Shown: positions 1-6,645 of the stretch, in pieces
Position numbering within the stretch: position 1 is the stretch's first letter
Layout: every line of letters starts with the position of its first letter
Source: Nitriliruptorales bacterium
GTDB taxonomy: Bacteria > Actinomycetota > Nitriliruptoria > Euzebyales > Egibacteraceae
Assembly: GCA_007119305.1 (NCBI GenBank)
Contig: SKPY01000477.1
Span: 1-6,646 of the forward strand
Length of the DNA stretch: 6,646 nt
Direction: 5' to 3'
Translations under genes and position numbers: made by a program
Notes under the pieces: generated by a model
The model's input: only the letters and a program-made list of their open reading frames with translations
What the model was told of the DNA's origin: nothing
Database searches by the model: none

Positions 1-2
1 AG

Positions 3-521
3 GCCTGCGTCGACCTGGGGCCCACGGACCGCCGGCGCGCGCGCCGTGACCGCGTGCGCACCTACACGGACCTCGGGATCGAGGAGGACCTGGCGAGCCG
101 ACTGGTGGACCTCGGGGACCAGGTCATCGTGCCTGACGTCGCGGGGGTGGCCCGCCGCTCAAAGGTGAGCGTGCGCCACGTCGCCGACGTCTTCTTCCAC
201 CTGAGCGACGCGCTGCCGATGGAGCGGCTGTTCGACCGCCTCGTGGCCTACGAGCCGCGCGGCCAGTGGGAGCGCTGGCAGCAGCAGGGCCTGCTCGACG
301 AGCTCCGGGAGACGCGGCGCGACGCGGCACTCCAGATCCTGCTGGAGTTCGGCGACGAGCCCGCGCCCGCAGCCGTAGCAGACTTCGTCGCCGCGCGTCG
401 GGAACGCGGCGAACGGCTCGACACGATGCTCAGCCTCCTGGAGCGCGAAGCCGACGACAGCCTCGCGCCCATCGCCGTCACGGTCCGCAGCCTGCGGCAG
501 TTCGCGCGGCCCGGCCAGTAG
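3..521 (+). CDS. gdh: NAD-specific glutamate dehydrogenase, large (about 180 kDa) type, C-terminal fragment
   Basis: The gene enters from the left edge: the frame is open from base 3 with no stop, and 172 residues remain before TAG at 519-521. The GTG at 54 begins an apparent ORF but is internal, because the residues before it (ending RRARRDR) continue the same family pattern. The fragment resembles the helical C-terminal region of the large bacterial NAD-GDH family (Bac_GDH): a basic stretch, then GIEEDLASRLVDL, then DVAGVARRSKVSVRHVADVFFHL, then a W-containing helix (GQWERWQQQGLLDELRE), ending DSLAPIAVTVRSLRQFAR. Full-length members are about 1,500-1,650 residues, so roughly a tenth is visible and no catalytic residue is in view. 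The family oxidises L-glutamate to 2-oxoglutarate and ammonium with NAD+ in the cytoplasm. It converges on gltA, 46 nt between stops. The family call rests on remembered C-terminal patterns; no other family fits as well. Confidence 0.8.
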   Translation, partial: ACVDLGPTDRRRARRDRVRTYTDLGIEEDLASRLVDLGDQVIVPDVAGVARRSKVSVRHVADVFFHLSDALPMERLFDRLVAYEPRGQWERWQQQGLLDELRETRRDAALQILLEFGDEPAPAAVADFVAARRERGERLDTMLSLLEREADDSLAPIAVTVRSLRQFARPGQ

Positions 522-567
522 CGACGGCGGGCGGGAGGGACACCGCGCCGCTGCGGGCCGCTGGCAG

Positions 568-1857
<1,290 letters not shown>

Positions 1858-1864
1858 GTGGCTG

Positions 1865-1870
1865 ATCCTT
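1865..1870 (-). promoter_or_regulatory. Ribosome binding site that fixes the gltA start
   Basis: On the - strand the bases read AAGGAT, followed by 7 nt and then the ATG at 1857. No comparable purine-rich element precedes the alternative start at 1899, which falls inside the leader hairpin. This supports the 429-residue product. Confidence 0.7.
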
Positions 1871-1874
1871 GTCG

Positions 1875-1909
1875 CTGACGTGCGTGGCGGGGTTCCCACC
1901 GGTCGTCAG
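1875..1909 (-). promoter_or_regulatory. Nested stem-loop in the gltA leader
   Basis: Reading the - strand, CTGACG (1909-1904) can pair with CGTCAG (1880-1875). Between them GGTGGG (1900-1895) pairs with CCCGCC (1891-1886), including one G-U pair, across a 3-nt AAC loop. The outer and inner stems are separated by an asymmetric internal loop (3 and 5 nt). The structure ends 4 nt before the AAGGAT ribosome binding site of gltA. It could be a 5' stabilising hairpin, a translational control element, or the 3' end of the upstream small gene's transcript. There is no T-tract after it. The pairing is seen directly; a function is inferred. Confidence 0.45.
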
Positions 1910-1915
1910 TGTGGC

Positions 1916-1921
1916 AGCCTA
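1916..1921 (-). promoter_or_regulatory. Possible -10 element of a gltA promoter
   Basis: The - strand reads TAGGCT, matching the TAnnnT pattern of actinobacterial housekeeping -10 boxes. It would place the transcript start near 1909-1911, at the base of the leader hairpin, giving a leader of about 52-54 nt. No convincing -35 is visible 16-18 nt upstream, which is common in high-GC promoters but leaves the call weak. The 111-nt gap before gltA is the largest between - strand genes here, consistent with a separate promoter. Confidence 0.3.
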
Positions 1922-1968
1922 CCCCGAGCGGCAGCTCACGTCGCGGGCTTCCCGACCGCTTCGCCCGA

Positions 1969-2331
1969 TCAGGCCGCGTCGTCCTGCTCGAGCAGCTTGC
2001 GTGCGGCGTCGTGACCGAGGGCCCCGTCGGTTTGCCGCATGACGCTCGCCACGGCCTCGTCGATGTCGATCAGGCCCTGGCCGATCGCGTCCCGGAGCTT
2101 CACGACGTGGGCAGCGAGGGCTTCCTCGTCGACCTTCGGCTTGGCGCGGCGCTTGCCGGGGCGCGGCTGCTTCGCGCGCGGCGACGGGGTCTTCGGCAGA
2201 GCGGGGAAGGCGGTGGCCGCCTCCGACGGGCGAGCGCCGCCCTGCTCGTGCTGCTGGCGCGCATCCTGCACCGACTTGTACAGCAGGAACACGATCACCG
2301 CCACGACGATCAGCAGGACGACGACCGGCAT
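1969..2331 (-). CDS. Small single-pass membrane protein of unknown function
   Basis: I do not recognise a named family for this 120-residue product. Residues 2-18 (PVVVLLIVVAVIVFLLY) form one hydrophobic helix at the extreme N-terminus. A polar segment follows, then a proline- and lysine/arginine-rich linker (about 49-66), then a predicted helical acidic-amphipathic tail (67-116) containing LRDAIGQGLIDIDEAV. The basic linker directly after the helix suggests an outside N-terminus and a cytoplasmic tail. The tail loosely recalls short SHOCT-like helical modules, but this is not strong enough to assign. The start is ATG at 2331 with AAGGAG 12 nt upstream, a long but usable spacing; the stop is TGA at 1971-1969. 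It lies between the gpgS hairpin and gltA and is separated by 111 nt from gltA. Coding is supported by the ribosome binding site, a sensible membrane-plus-linker architecture, and lack of a better frame in the same region. Confidence 0.7.
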   Translation of the reverse strand: MPVVVLLIVVAVIVFLLYKSVQDARQQHEQGGARPSEAATAFPALPKTPSPRAKQPRPGKRRAKPKVDEEALAAHVVKLRDAIGQGLIDIDEAVASVMRQTDGALGHDAARKLLEQDDAA

Positions 2332-2384
2332 CTGTGCTCGTTGCTCCTTGCCTGGGGCCGGACGGCCCGTCGTAGCGCTCGGGG

Positions 2385-2409
2385 GTCCCTGCAGCTGTCG
2401 CTGCGGGAC
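2385..2409 (-). terminator. Terminator-like stem-loop closing the cta-gpgS operon
   Basis: GTCCC (2385-2389) plus GCAGC (2391-2395) pair with GCTGC (2400-2404) plus GGGAC (2405-2409). This gives a 10-bp, mostly G-C stem with one bulged base (2390) and a 4-nt loop (2396-2399). It begins 6 nt after the TGA of gpgS (2416-2418). No T-run follows on the - strand (the next bases are CCCCGAGCG), so it would be a U-less hairpin terminator or an mRNA-stabilising 3' end. Its position exactly at the end of a tightly packed gene run supports an operon-end role. Confidence 0.55.
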
Positions 2410-2415
2410 GGGTGC

Positions 2416-3348
2416 TCACCTTGACAGGGTGCCCATCGGCGGCCGCTCGAACACCGCAACCTCCCTGGCTTCCAGAGTAGCCCCTCGCTCCCCCAGTGTG
2501 AACTGGCGATACGTGGGTGGGAGGGCAGCGGTGAGGTGCAGGCGCTGCTCCTTGCTCAGCCGCAGGGCAGCCACCTGGAGGATCCCGAACGCCATGCGCG
2601 ACAGGGCGGGGAGCGGCTGGTTGGTGTGAATGCGCTCGCCGACGTCGACCTGTGCGAGCACGTCGACACCGCGCCGCTCGAGCGTGTCGATCAGCAGCCC
2701 GATCTCGACGCCGTAGCCGGTGAAGAACGGCAGTTCGGCGAGCAGGCTACGACGCGCGGCGTACTCTCCCGACAACGGCTGGATCAGCCCTGCCAGGCTG
2801 GGCCAGAACAGGTTCAGCAGCGGGCGGGCCATGAGCTCGGTCACCCGCCCACCACCGGTGGCGTGCTGGACGCCGGCCGCCTCGATGGGCCGCTCGTAGT
2901 AGGCCTTGACGAGCTCGATCGCGGGGTCGGACAGCAGGGGCCCCAGCAGGCCCCAGACGAAGCGCGCGTCGGGGTTGCGGATGTCGCTGTCGACGAAGAC
3001 GACGACGTCACCCGAGGTGACCGCCAGGCTCCGCCACAGCGCGTCGCCCTTGCCCTGCGCGGGACCCACTTCGGCCAGGACCGCGGACTCGGAGTGCACC
3101 CGCGCGCCGGCCCGGACCGCGAGCTCGGCCGTGCCGTCGTCGGAGTCGGCGTCCATGACGACGAGCTCGTCGACCAGGTTGTCCGCCAGCGACGAGCACA
3201 CGCGCACGACCCCGTCGATCGTGGCGGCTTCGTTCTGCGCCGGTAGGACCACACTGACCGTCAGCCCGAGCTGCGCCTTGCGCTCCGCGAGCTGCTCCGG
3301 GTCGAAGTCGCTGGCGCCGAACGTGCGGCGCTCGAACCAGTCGTCCAT
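2416..3348 (-). CDS. gpgS: Glucosyl-3-phosphoglycerate synthase (GT81)
   Basis: Transfers glucose from a nucleotide sugar (normally UDP-glucose) to 3-phosphoglycerate, the first step to glucosylglycerate, which is a compatible solute and in mycobacteria the primer for methylglucose lipopolysaccharide. The protein has 310 residues, close to the family length, with a GT-A fold. Visible motifs are VSVVLPAQNEAATI (31-44, nucleotide binding), GKGDALWRSLA (99-109), the metal-binding DSD (Asp120-Ser-Asp122), HATGGGRVTEL (162-172, acceptor loop), QPLSGEYAARR (190-200), TGYGVEIGLLIDT (210-222) and His241 in RIHTNQPL, a likely metal ligand. The C-terminus FERPPMGTL matches the mycobacterial tail pattern. 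The start ATG is only 4 nt after the cupredoxin stop and has no strong ribosome binding site, which suggests translational coupling. The phosphatase partner GpgP is not in the window. Mannosyl-3-phosphoglycerate synthase of the Rubrobacter type is also GT81 and cannot be fully excluded. Confidence 0.9.
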   Translation of the reverse strand: MDDWFERRTFGASDFDPEQLAERKAQLGLTVSVVLPAQNEAATIDGVVRVCSSLADNLVDELVVMDADSDDGTAELAVRAGARVHSESAVLAEVGPAQGKGDALWRSLAVTSGDVVVFVDSDIRNPDARFVWGLLGPLLSDPAIELVKAYYERPIEAAGVQHATGGGRVTELMARPLLNLFWPSLAGLIQPLSGEYAARRSLLAELPFFTGYGVEIGLLIDTLERRGVDVLAQVDVGERIHTNQPLPALSRMAFGILQVAALRLSKEQRLHLTAALPPTYRQFTLGERGATLEAREVAVFERPPMGTLSR

Positions 3349-3352
3349 GGGC

Positions 3353-3958
3353 TTACTCGACCACGACGGTGCCGTTCATCTCGGGCTCGTGGCCCGGCAC
3401 GCTGCAGTAGTAGTAGTACTCGCCGGGCTCGAGGGTGACGGTCGTCCAATCCTGCTCGCCACCGGCGGCGACGACCTGGAACTCGCCGTCGATCGTGACA
3501 TCGTGTGGCAGCGCACCCACGTTGTCGATGGCGACGATGATCTCCTCGCCGGCTGGCAGCGTCTCCGGGGGGTCGGTGAAGCCGAGGTCGTAGGCCTCCC
3601 ACACGAAGGCCCCCTCGGGGATCTCCTCGTCGACCTCTGCGGGCGCGTCGATCTCGGGAGGGTGCAGCTCGCGCATGCCCGCCTGGGCGGCAACCACGCC
3701 CGCCGCGAGCAGCCCGACGAGGCCGATGGCGAGCCCGGCGCCCAGTGCCCTGGCGGACACGCGGTGACGGTACTTGCCGACGAGCCCCGCTACGAGCAGC
3801 ACGTAGCCCGCGAGCACGAGCGCGAGGAGCGTGGCGGCCGCCTCCGGCACCGCGAGCAGGACCCGTGAGACGCTGAAGAGGAACAGCCCGATGAGCGCCA
3901 GCACCCCGAGCAGCATGAGGAGGGGGGAGGCCACGCGCTTGCGGAAGTCGTTGTCCAT
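3353..3958 (-). CDS. Membrane-anchored cupredoxin (type I copper protein)
   Basis: The 201-residue protein has three predicted membrane helices (about 12-33, 41-60, 71-92) followed by an extracytoplasmic cupredoxin domain (about 115-201). Basic residues before helix 1 (RKR, 6-8) and between helices 2 and 3 (KYRHR, 62-66) put those parts inside by the positive-inside rule, so the C-terminal domain faces out. Ligands of a mononuclear blue-copper site are visible: His152 in LPHDVTIDG, then Cys185, His190 and Met194 in CSVPGHEPEM, with azurin-like C-x4-H-x3-M spacing. The single cysteine rules out a binuclear CuA centre, so it is not oxidase subunit II. Four consecutive tyrosines (181-184) precede the cysteine. 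The gene is 28 nt after ctaG and 4 nt before gpgS; a GGAG lies 12 nt before the ATG. A role as electron donor to the oxidase or in copper delivery is inferred from context only. Confidence 0.88.
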   Translation of the reverse strand: MDNDFRKRVASPLLMLLGVLALIGLFLFSVSRVLLAVPEAAATLLALVLAGYVLLVAGLVGKYRHRVSARALGAGLAIGLVGLLAAGVVAAQAGMRELHPPEIDAPAEVDEEIPEGAFVWEAYDLGFTDPPETLPAGEEIIVAIDNVGALPHDVTIDGEFQVVAAGGEQDWTTVTLEPGEYYYYCSVPGHEPEMNGTVVVE

Positions 3959-3986
3959 GCTGTCGAACCGCTCCGGTCGGGATGCT

Positions 3987-4841
3987 CTACTCGGCCAGGC
4001 GCGCGCTCTCGACGTCAGGTTCGAGGTCGCGCCAGTACAACGTATCGGGCCCCCCCGTCTGCTCCTCGGCCGCCCAGCGGAAGAAGAGCACGGCGATGAC
4101 CCCCCACAGGAAGAAGCCCCCGCCGATCTTCATGACGAGGCCGGCGATCTGCTGGTCCTGGATGACGTCGAGCCAGCCGGCGAGGCGGGGCGCGCTCGCG
4201 TAGGCCTCGTAGAGCGGGCTGTAGGCGAACGTGAGGAACGACGCCGGCACGGTCGGCAGGATCGAATGCCCGAACAGGTACGCCATGCGTCCGGGGTACG
4301 ACAGGTGGGGGAGCTCGGGCAGGGGGGACAGGACCGGCCACCACATCACGAGGGACAGCAGCATCAGCACGGCGTGCAGGCCGAAGTGGAACCACGGGCT
4401 GACGGACTGCGCGTTCACGACCGCGGGGATGTGGATGAGGGCGGTGAACCCGCTCATCAGCACGAGCGCGATGAGCGGCTTGGTGACGCTGCGCCAGACC
4501 GCGAAGACCGGGGCCGGACGCAGCAGCCGGCGCCACAGCCAGGCCGGCGTGCCGAGGATCAGCAGCGGCGCGGCGATGAGCTGGAACAGCAGGTGCTGGC
4601 CCATGTGGACGCTGTACAGGTAGGTCTCCGCGACGTAGTGGATGGGCCAGTCCGCGCCGAGCCAGAGCACGCCGACACCGGCGAAGAAGGCAACCCGCTG
4701 GTTGCGGGTCGCGGCAACCCGGCCGGGAGCGTGCCGGCGGCCCCACGCGGACAGCGCGTAGAGGTAGCCACCGGCGAGGGCGACCACCATGAGCCACGCC
4801 TCGGGGTGGGGCTGCCACGTGACGAGCGTCGGATCGGCCAT
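3987..4841 (-). CDS. ctaG: Cytochrome c oxidase assembly factor CtaG (Caa3_CtaG family)
   Basis: A polytopic membrane protein of 284 residues with about seven helices (roughly 14-33, 49-64, 78-98, 118-139, 152-171, 187-208, 229-255). In Bacillus, CtaG is needed for formation of active caa3 oxidase and is unrelated in sequence to the Cox11 proteins sometimes given the same symbol. Family hallmarks seen are DWPIHYVAETYLYSVHMGQHLL (64-85, quoted here only as key residues Asp64, His68, His79, Gln82, His83), His137, His152 and His156 in the fifth helix, and DQQIAGLVM (229-237). The histidines facing the membrane surface are candidate copper ligands, but this is inference. The start ATG at 4841 has a strong AGGAG 6 nt upstream that overlaps the ctaF stop codon; the spacing between the genes is 9 nt. 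The stop is TAG at 3989-3987. Confidence 0.92.
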   Translation of the reverse strand: MADPTLVTWQPHPEAWLMVVALAGGYLYALSAWGRRHAPGRVAATRNQRVAFFAGVGVLWLGADWPIHYVAETYLYSVHMGQHLLFQLIAAPLLILGTPAWLWRRLLRPAPVFAVWRSVTKPLIALVLMSGFTALIHIPAVVNAQSVSPWFHFGLHAVLMLLSLVMWWPVLSPLPELPHLSYPGRMAYLFGHSILPTVPASFLTFAYSPLYEAYASAPRLAGWLDVIQDQQIAGLVMKIGGGFFLWGVIAVLFFRWAAEEQTGGPDTLYWRDLEPDVESARLAE

Positions 4842-4847
4842 GGCTAG

Positions 4848-4852
4848 CTCCT
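4848..4852 (-). promoter_or_regulatory. Strong ctaG ribosome binding site overlapping the ctaF stop
   Basis: On the - strand AGGAG follows directly from the TAG stop of ctaF (4853-4851), sharing its AG, and lies 6 nt before the ctaG ATG. The layout is typical of coupled genes in one mRNA and supports the start at 4841. Confidence 0.7.
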
Positions 4853-5150
4853 ACAGCAGCGTGATCGCCACGACGACGGCGAAGAGCACGAGGGCGATGA
4901 TCATGCCGGCGACGAACAGCCGCGTCAGCAGGCGGTGGTCGTAGCGCAGGTGCATGAACCACATCACGACGAGCAGGAACTTGATCGCCGTGAGGAACAA
5001 CAGCGCCGGGATCGTGACCTGCCGCGGGATGTCCGCGTAGAACAGCGCGACCTCGACCGCTGTGACGACGGCGAGGATCACCCCGATCTCGACGTACTGG
5101 CCGACCGTCGGGTGGTGCTCCTGCTCCTGGTCCAGGTCAGACACGCGCAC
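4851..5150 (-). CDS. ctaF: Cytochrome c oxidase subunit IV (CtaF, prokaryotic COX4 family)
   Basis: A 99-residue small subunit with three predicted helices (about 19-38, 46-66, 76-98), the usual size and topology of the caa3 subunit IV / CyoD-like family. The family signature at the end of helix 2 is clear: KFLLVVMWFMHLRYDHRL (57-74), which resembles the conserved K-x(n)-MHL-x-x-D motif. The first helix carries the TAVEVALFY pattern (30-38). It is an accessory subunit that aids assembly or stability of the oxidase core. The GTG start at 5150 lies 2 nt after the ctaE stop and has GGAG 5 nt upstream. A second GTG at 5144 (residue 3) has AGGAG 5 nt upstream, so a 97-residue product is equally possible. 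The stop is TAG at 4853-4851. Confidence 0.9.
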   Translation of the reverse strand: MRVSDLDQEQEHHPTVGQYVEIGVILAVVTAVEVALFYADIPRQVTIPALLFLTAIKFLLVVMWFMHLRYDHRLLTRLFVAGMIIALVLFAVVVAITLL

Positions 5151-5152
5151 TC

Positions 5153-5764
5153 CTACTCCGCGGGGATCAGGTAGATGACGGTGAAGATGACGATCCAGAC
5201 GATGTCGACGAAGTGCCAGTAGAGCCCCACGTTCTCCACCGCGCCGGCGTGCTTCTTCGTGGGGCGGATGTGCCCGCTGAACGAGGCCACCCAGAGGGCG
5301 AGCAGCATGAGCACGCCGAACCCCACGTGCACCCCGTGGAAGCCGGTGAGCACGTAGAACGAGGTGGAGAACGGGCTGGTGGTGAGCCCGAGGCCCTCCT
5401 CGACGAAGACCGTGAACTCGTAGACCTGCCCGGACAGGAACGTGAGGCCCATGAGCGCGGTGCCGAGCGTCCAGGTCCGGAACTTGCGCATGTCGCCTTC
5501 CTGGATGGCGGCGAGCGCGAGCACCATCCCGAGGGAGCTCATGAGCAGGATGAACGTCGACACGCTCGTGAACGGGATGTCGAAGATGTCCCTGGGTCCC
5601 GGGCCGTCACCGAGCCGGGTGACGTAGAGCAGGTAGGTGGTGATGAACGCGCCGAAGAAGAGGCACTCGGAGCCGATGAGAGCCCACATGCCCATCTTCT
5701 CGTTGGAGACCCCGAAGTTCGTGGGGTGCTCCTCGTGCTCGACGGTGGCGGAGTCCGCGGCCAT
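5153..5764 (-). CDS. ctaE: Cytochrome c oxidase subunit III (five-helix, short type)
   Basis: A core subunit of the haem-copper oxidase that carries no redox centre. The protein has 203 residues and five predicted helices (about 25-47, 67-88, 98-118, 135-160, 180-201). Recognisable subunit III motifs are SECLFFGAF (32-40, with conserved Glu33), SGQVYEF (111-117), FYVLTGFHGVHVGFG (136-150) and VENVGLYWHFVDIVW (176-190). Mitochondrial-type subunit III has seven helices; here the first two are absent, which is the form seen where subunit I carries two extra C-terminal helices, as ctaD does here. The ATG at 5764 follows the ctaD stop by 11 nt and has GAGGA 4 nt upstream. The stop is TAG at 5155-5153. 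Confidence 0.95.
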   Translation of the reverse strand: MAADSATVEHEEHPTNFGVSNEKMGMWALIGSECLFFGAFITTYLLYVTRLGDGPGPRDIFDIPFTSVSTFILLMSSLGMVLALAAIQEGDMRKFRTWTLGTALMGLTFLSGQVYEFTVFVEEGLGLTTSPFSTSFYVLTGFHGVHVGFGVLMLLALWVASFSGHIRPTKKHAGAVENVGLYWHFVDIVWIVIFTVIYLIPAE

Positions 5765-5775
5765 GTCGTCCTCGT

Positions 5776-6645
5776 TCAGTGGGCGTGGTCGGGCTCGCTG
5801 CTGGGCTCCAGCGCCCAGGACAGCATCGCGTAGAGGGTGACGAGCAGCCCGATCCCGACCAGGGGCCAGAGCGCGAACACGACCCCCCAGCTCGCGATGG
5901 GCATCCCGAGCGCGACCACGAGCGGCCAGTAGCTCGGGTCGGGCATGTGGATGTCGTGGGCGGCCTGCTCGCGCTCGCTGCCCTCGGCGTGGTCCGCCGA
6001 CGCCCCGGCCGGCACCCGCCGCGGCTGGTCGGGACCCCCGGCGTACTTGCGGTGCCAGGCGTCGTCACGCGCGGTGATCGTGGGCACCACGTCGAAGTTG
6101 TGCGGTGGCGGAGGCGAGGTGGTGAGCCATTCCGGGCTGCGGGCGTCCCACGGGTCGTCGCCTGCCGGCTCGCCCGCGCGCAGGGAGACGACGAGGTTCA
6201 CGATGAACACGAGCACGGAGACCGCGATGATGAACGCGCCGATGGTGGACACGAGGTTCCACAGATCCCAGCCCATGCCCGGCGGGTAGGTGTAGTAGCG
6301 GCGGGGCATGCCGTTCAGGCCGAGGATGTGCATGGGCCCGAACGACAGGTTGAACCCGATGAGGGACAGCCAGAAGTGCACCTTGCCGAGGCCTTCGCGC
6401 AGGAAGCGGCCGGTGACCTTCGGGAACCAGAAGTACACGCCGCTGAAGAGCCCGAGGAGCGCCCCGCCGAACAGCACGTAGTGGAAGTGCGCGACGACGT
6501 AGTAGGTGTCGGTCTGCTGCAAGTTGTGCGGCACGATCGCGTGGGTGACGCCGGACAGGCCCCCGATCGTGAACATGGCCACGAGCCCGACGGCGAACAG
6601 CATCGGGGTGGTGAAGCGCAGGCGTCCGCCCCACATCGTCCCGAT
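5776..6645 (-). CDS. ctaD: Cytochrome c oxidase subunit I, C-terminal part, with two extra C-terminal helices
   Basis: The gene runs off the right edge; codons upstream of the internal ATG at 6636 (reading I-G-T) continue the family sequence, so that ATG is not the start. About 289 residues are visible. Counting from that Met, the haem a3 ligand is His50 and the haem a ligand is His52 in VVAHFHYVLFGG; GFNLSFGPMHILGLNGMPRR (94-113) is the helix XI-XII region with the propionate-binding arginines. The low-spin haem's other ligand and the CuB histidines are outside the window. A hydrophilic segment (153-233) contains SPEWLTTSPPPPHNF, the usual end region of the core. It is followed by a helical hairpin (236-278, starting SYWPLVVALGMPIASWGVVF) matching the two extra helices of Bacillus-type subunit I. 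Thr42 occupies the place of the Mg-binding histidine next to the conserved Asp43. The enzyme reduces O2 to water and pumps protons. Confidence 0.95.
   Translation of the reverse strand: MGTMWGGRLRFTTPMLFAVGLVAMFTIGGLSGVTHAIVPHNLQQTDTYYVVAHFHYVLFGGALLGLFSGVYFWFPKVTGRFLREGLGKVHFWLSLIGFNLSFGPMHILGLNGMPRRYYTYPPGMGWDLWNLVSTIGAFIIAVSVLVFIVNLVVSLRAGEPAGDDPWDARSPEWLTTSPPPPHNFDVVPTITARDDAWHRKYAGGPDQPRRVPAGASADHAEGSEREQAAHDIHMPDPSYWPLVVALGMPIASWGVVFALWPLVGIGLLVTLYAMLSWALEPSSEPDHAH

Noticed and set aside
54..56. GTG considered as the start of a short 155-residue gene
   Set aside because: The frame is open back to the window edge and the preceding residues fit the NAD-glutamate dehydrogenase C-terminal region, so this is an internal valine codon.
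1919..2419. Alternative - strand frame (166 codons) covering the small membrane gene
   Set aside because: It lacks any hydrophobic helix or ordered composition, and its start lies inside the end of gpgS. The 120-residue frame has a better ribosome binding site and a sensible architecture.
2536..3246. Open frame on the + strand (236 codons) opposite gpgS
   Set aside because: It is antisense to a GT81 enzyme with all its motifs intact; no domain or credible start signal is visible.
3353..3958. Cupredoxin gene considered as oxidase subunit II (ctaC)
   Set aside because: Subunit II needs two cysteines in a C-x3-C-x3-H CuA motif; here there is a single cysteine with type I ligand spacing, and three rather than two anchoring helices.
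3831..4847. Long open frame on the + strand (338 codons) opposite ctaG and the cupredoxin N-terminus
   Set aside because: The product is Arg/Glu/Gln/His-rich low complexity with no recognisable motif, and it mirrors the third-position GC bias of the real genes.
4015..4962. Open frame on the - strand (315 codons) overlapping ctaG and ctaF in another frame
   Set aside because: Its Arg/Ala/Pro-rich translation has no membrane segments or motifs, whereas the overlapped frames encode clear CtaG and CtaF proteins with good ribosome binding sites.
5213..5833. Open frame on the + strand (206 codons) opposite ctaE
   Set aside because: The composition is dominated by Glu, His, Arg and Val repeats typical of antisense high-GC frames, and it overlaps a certain subunit III gene.
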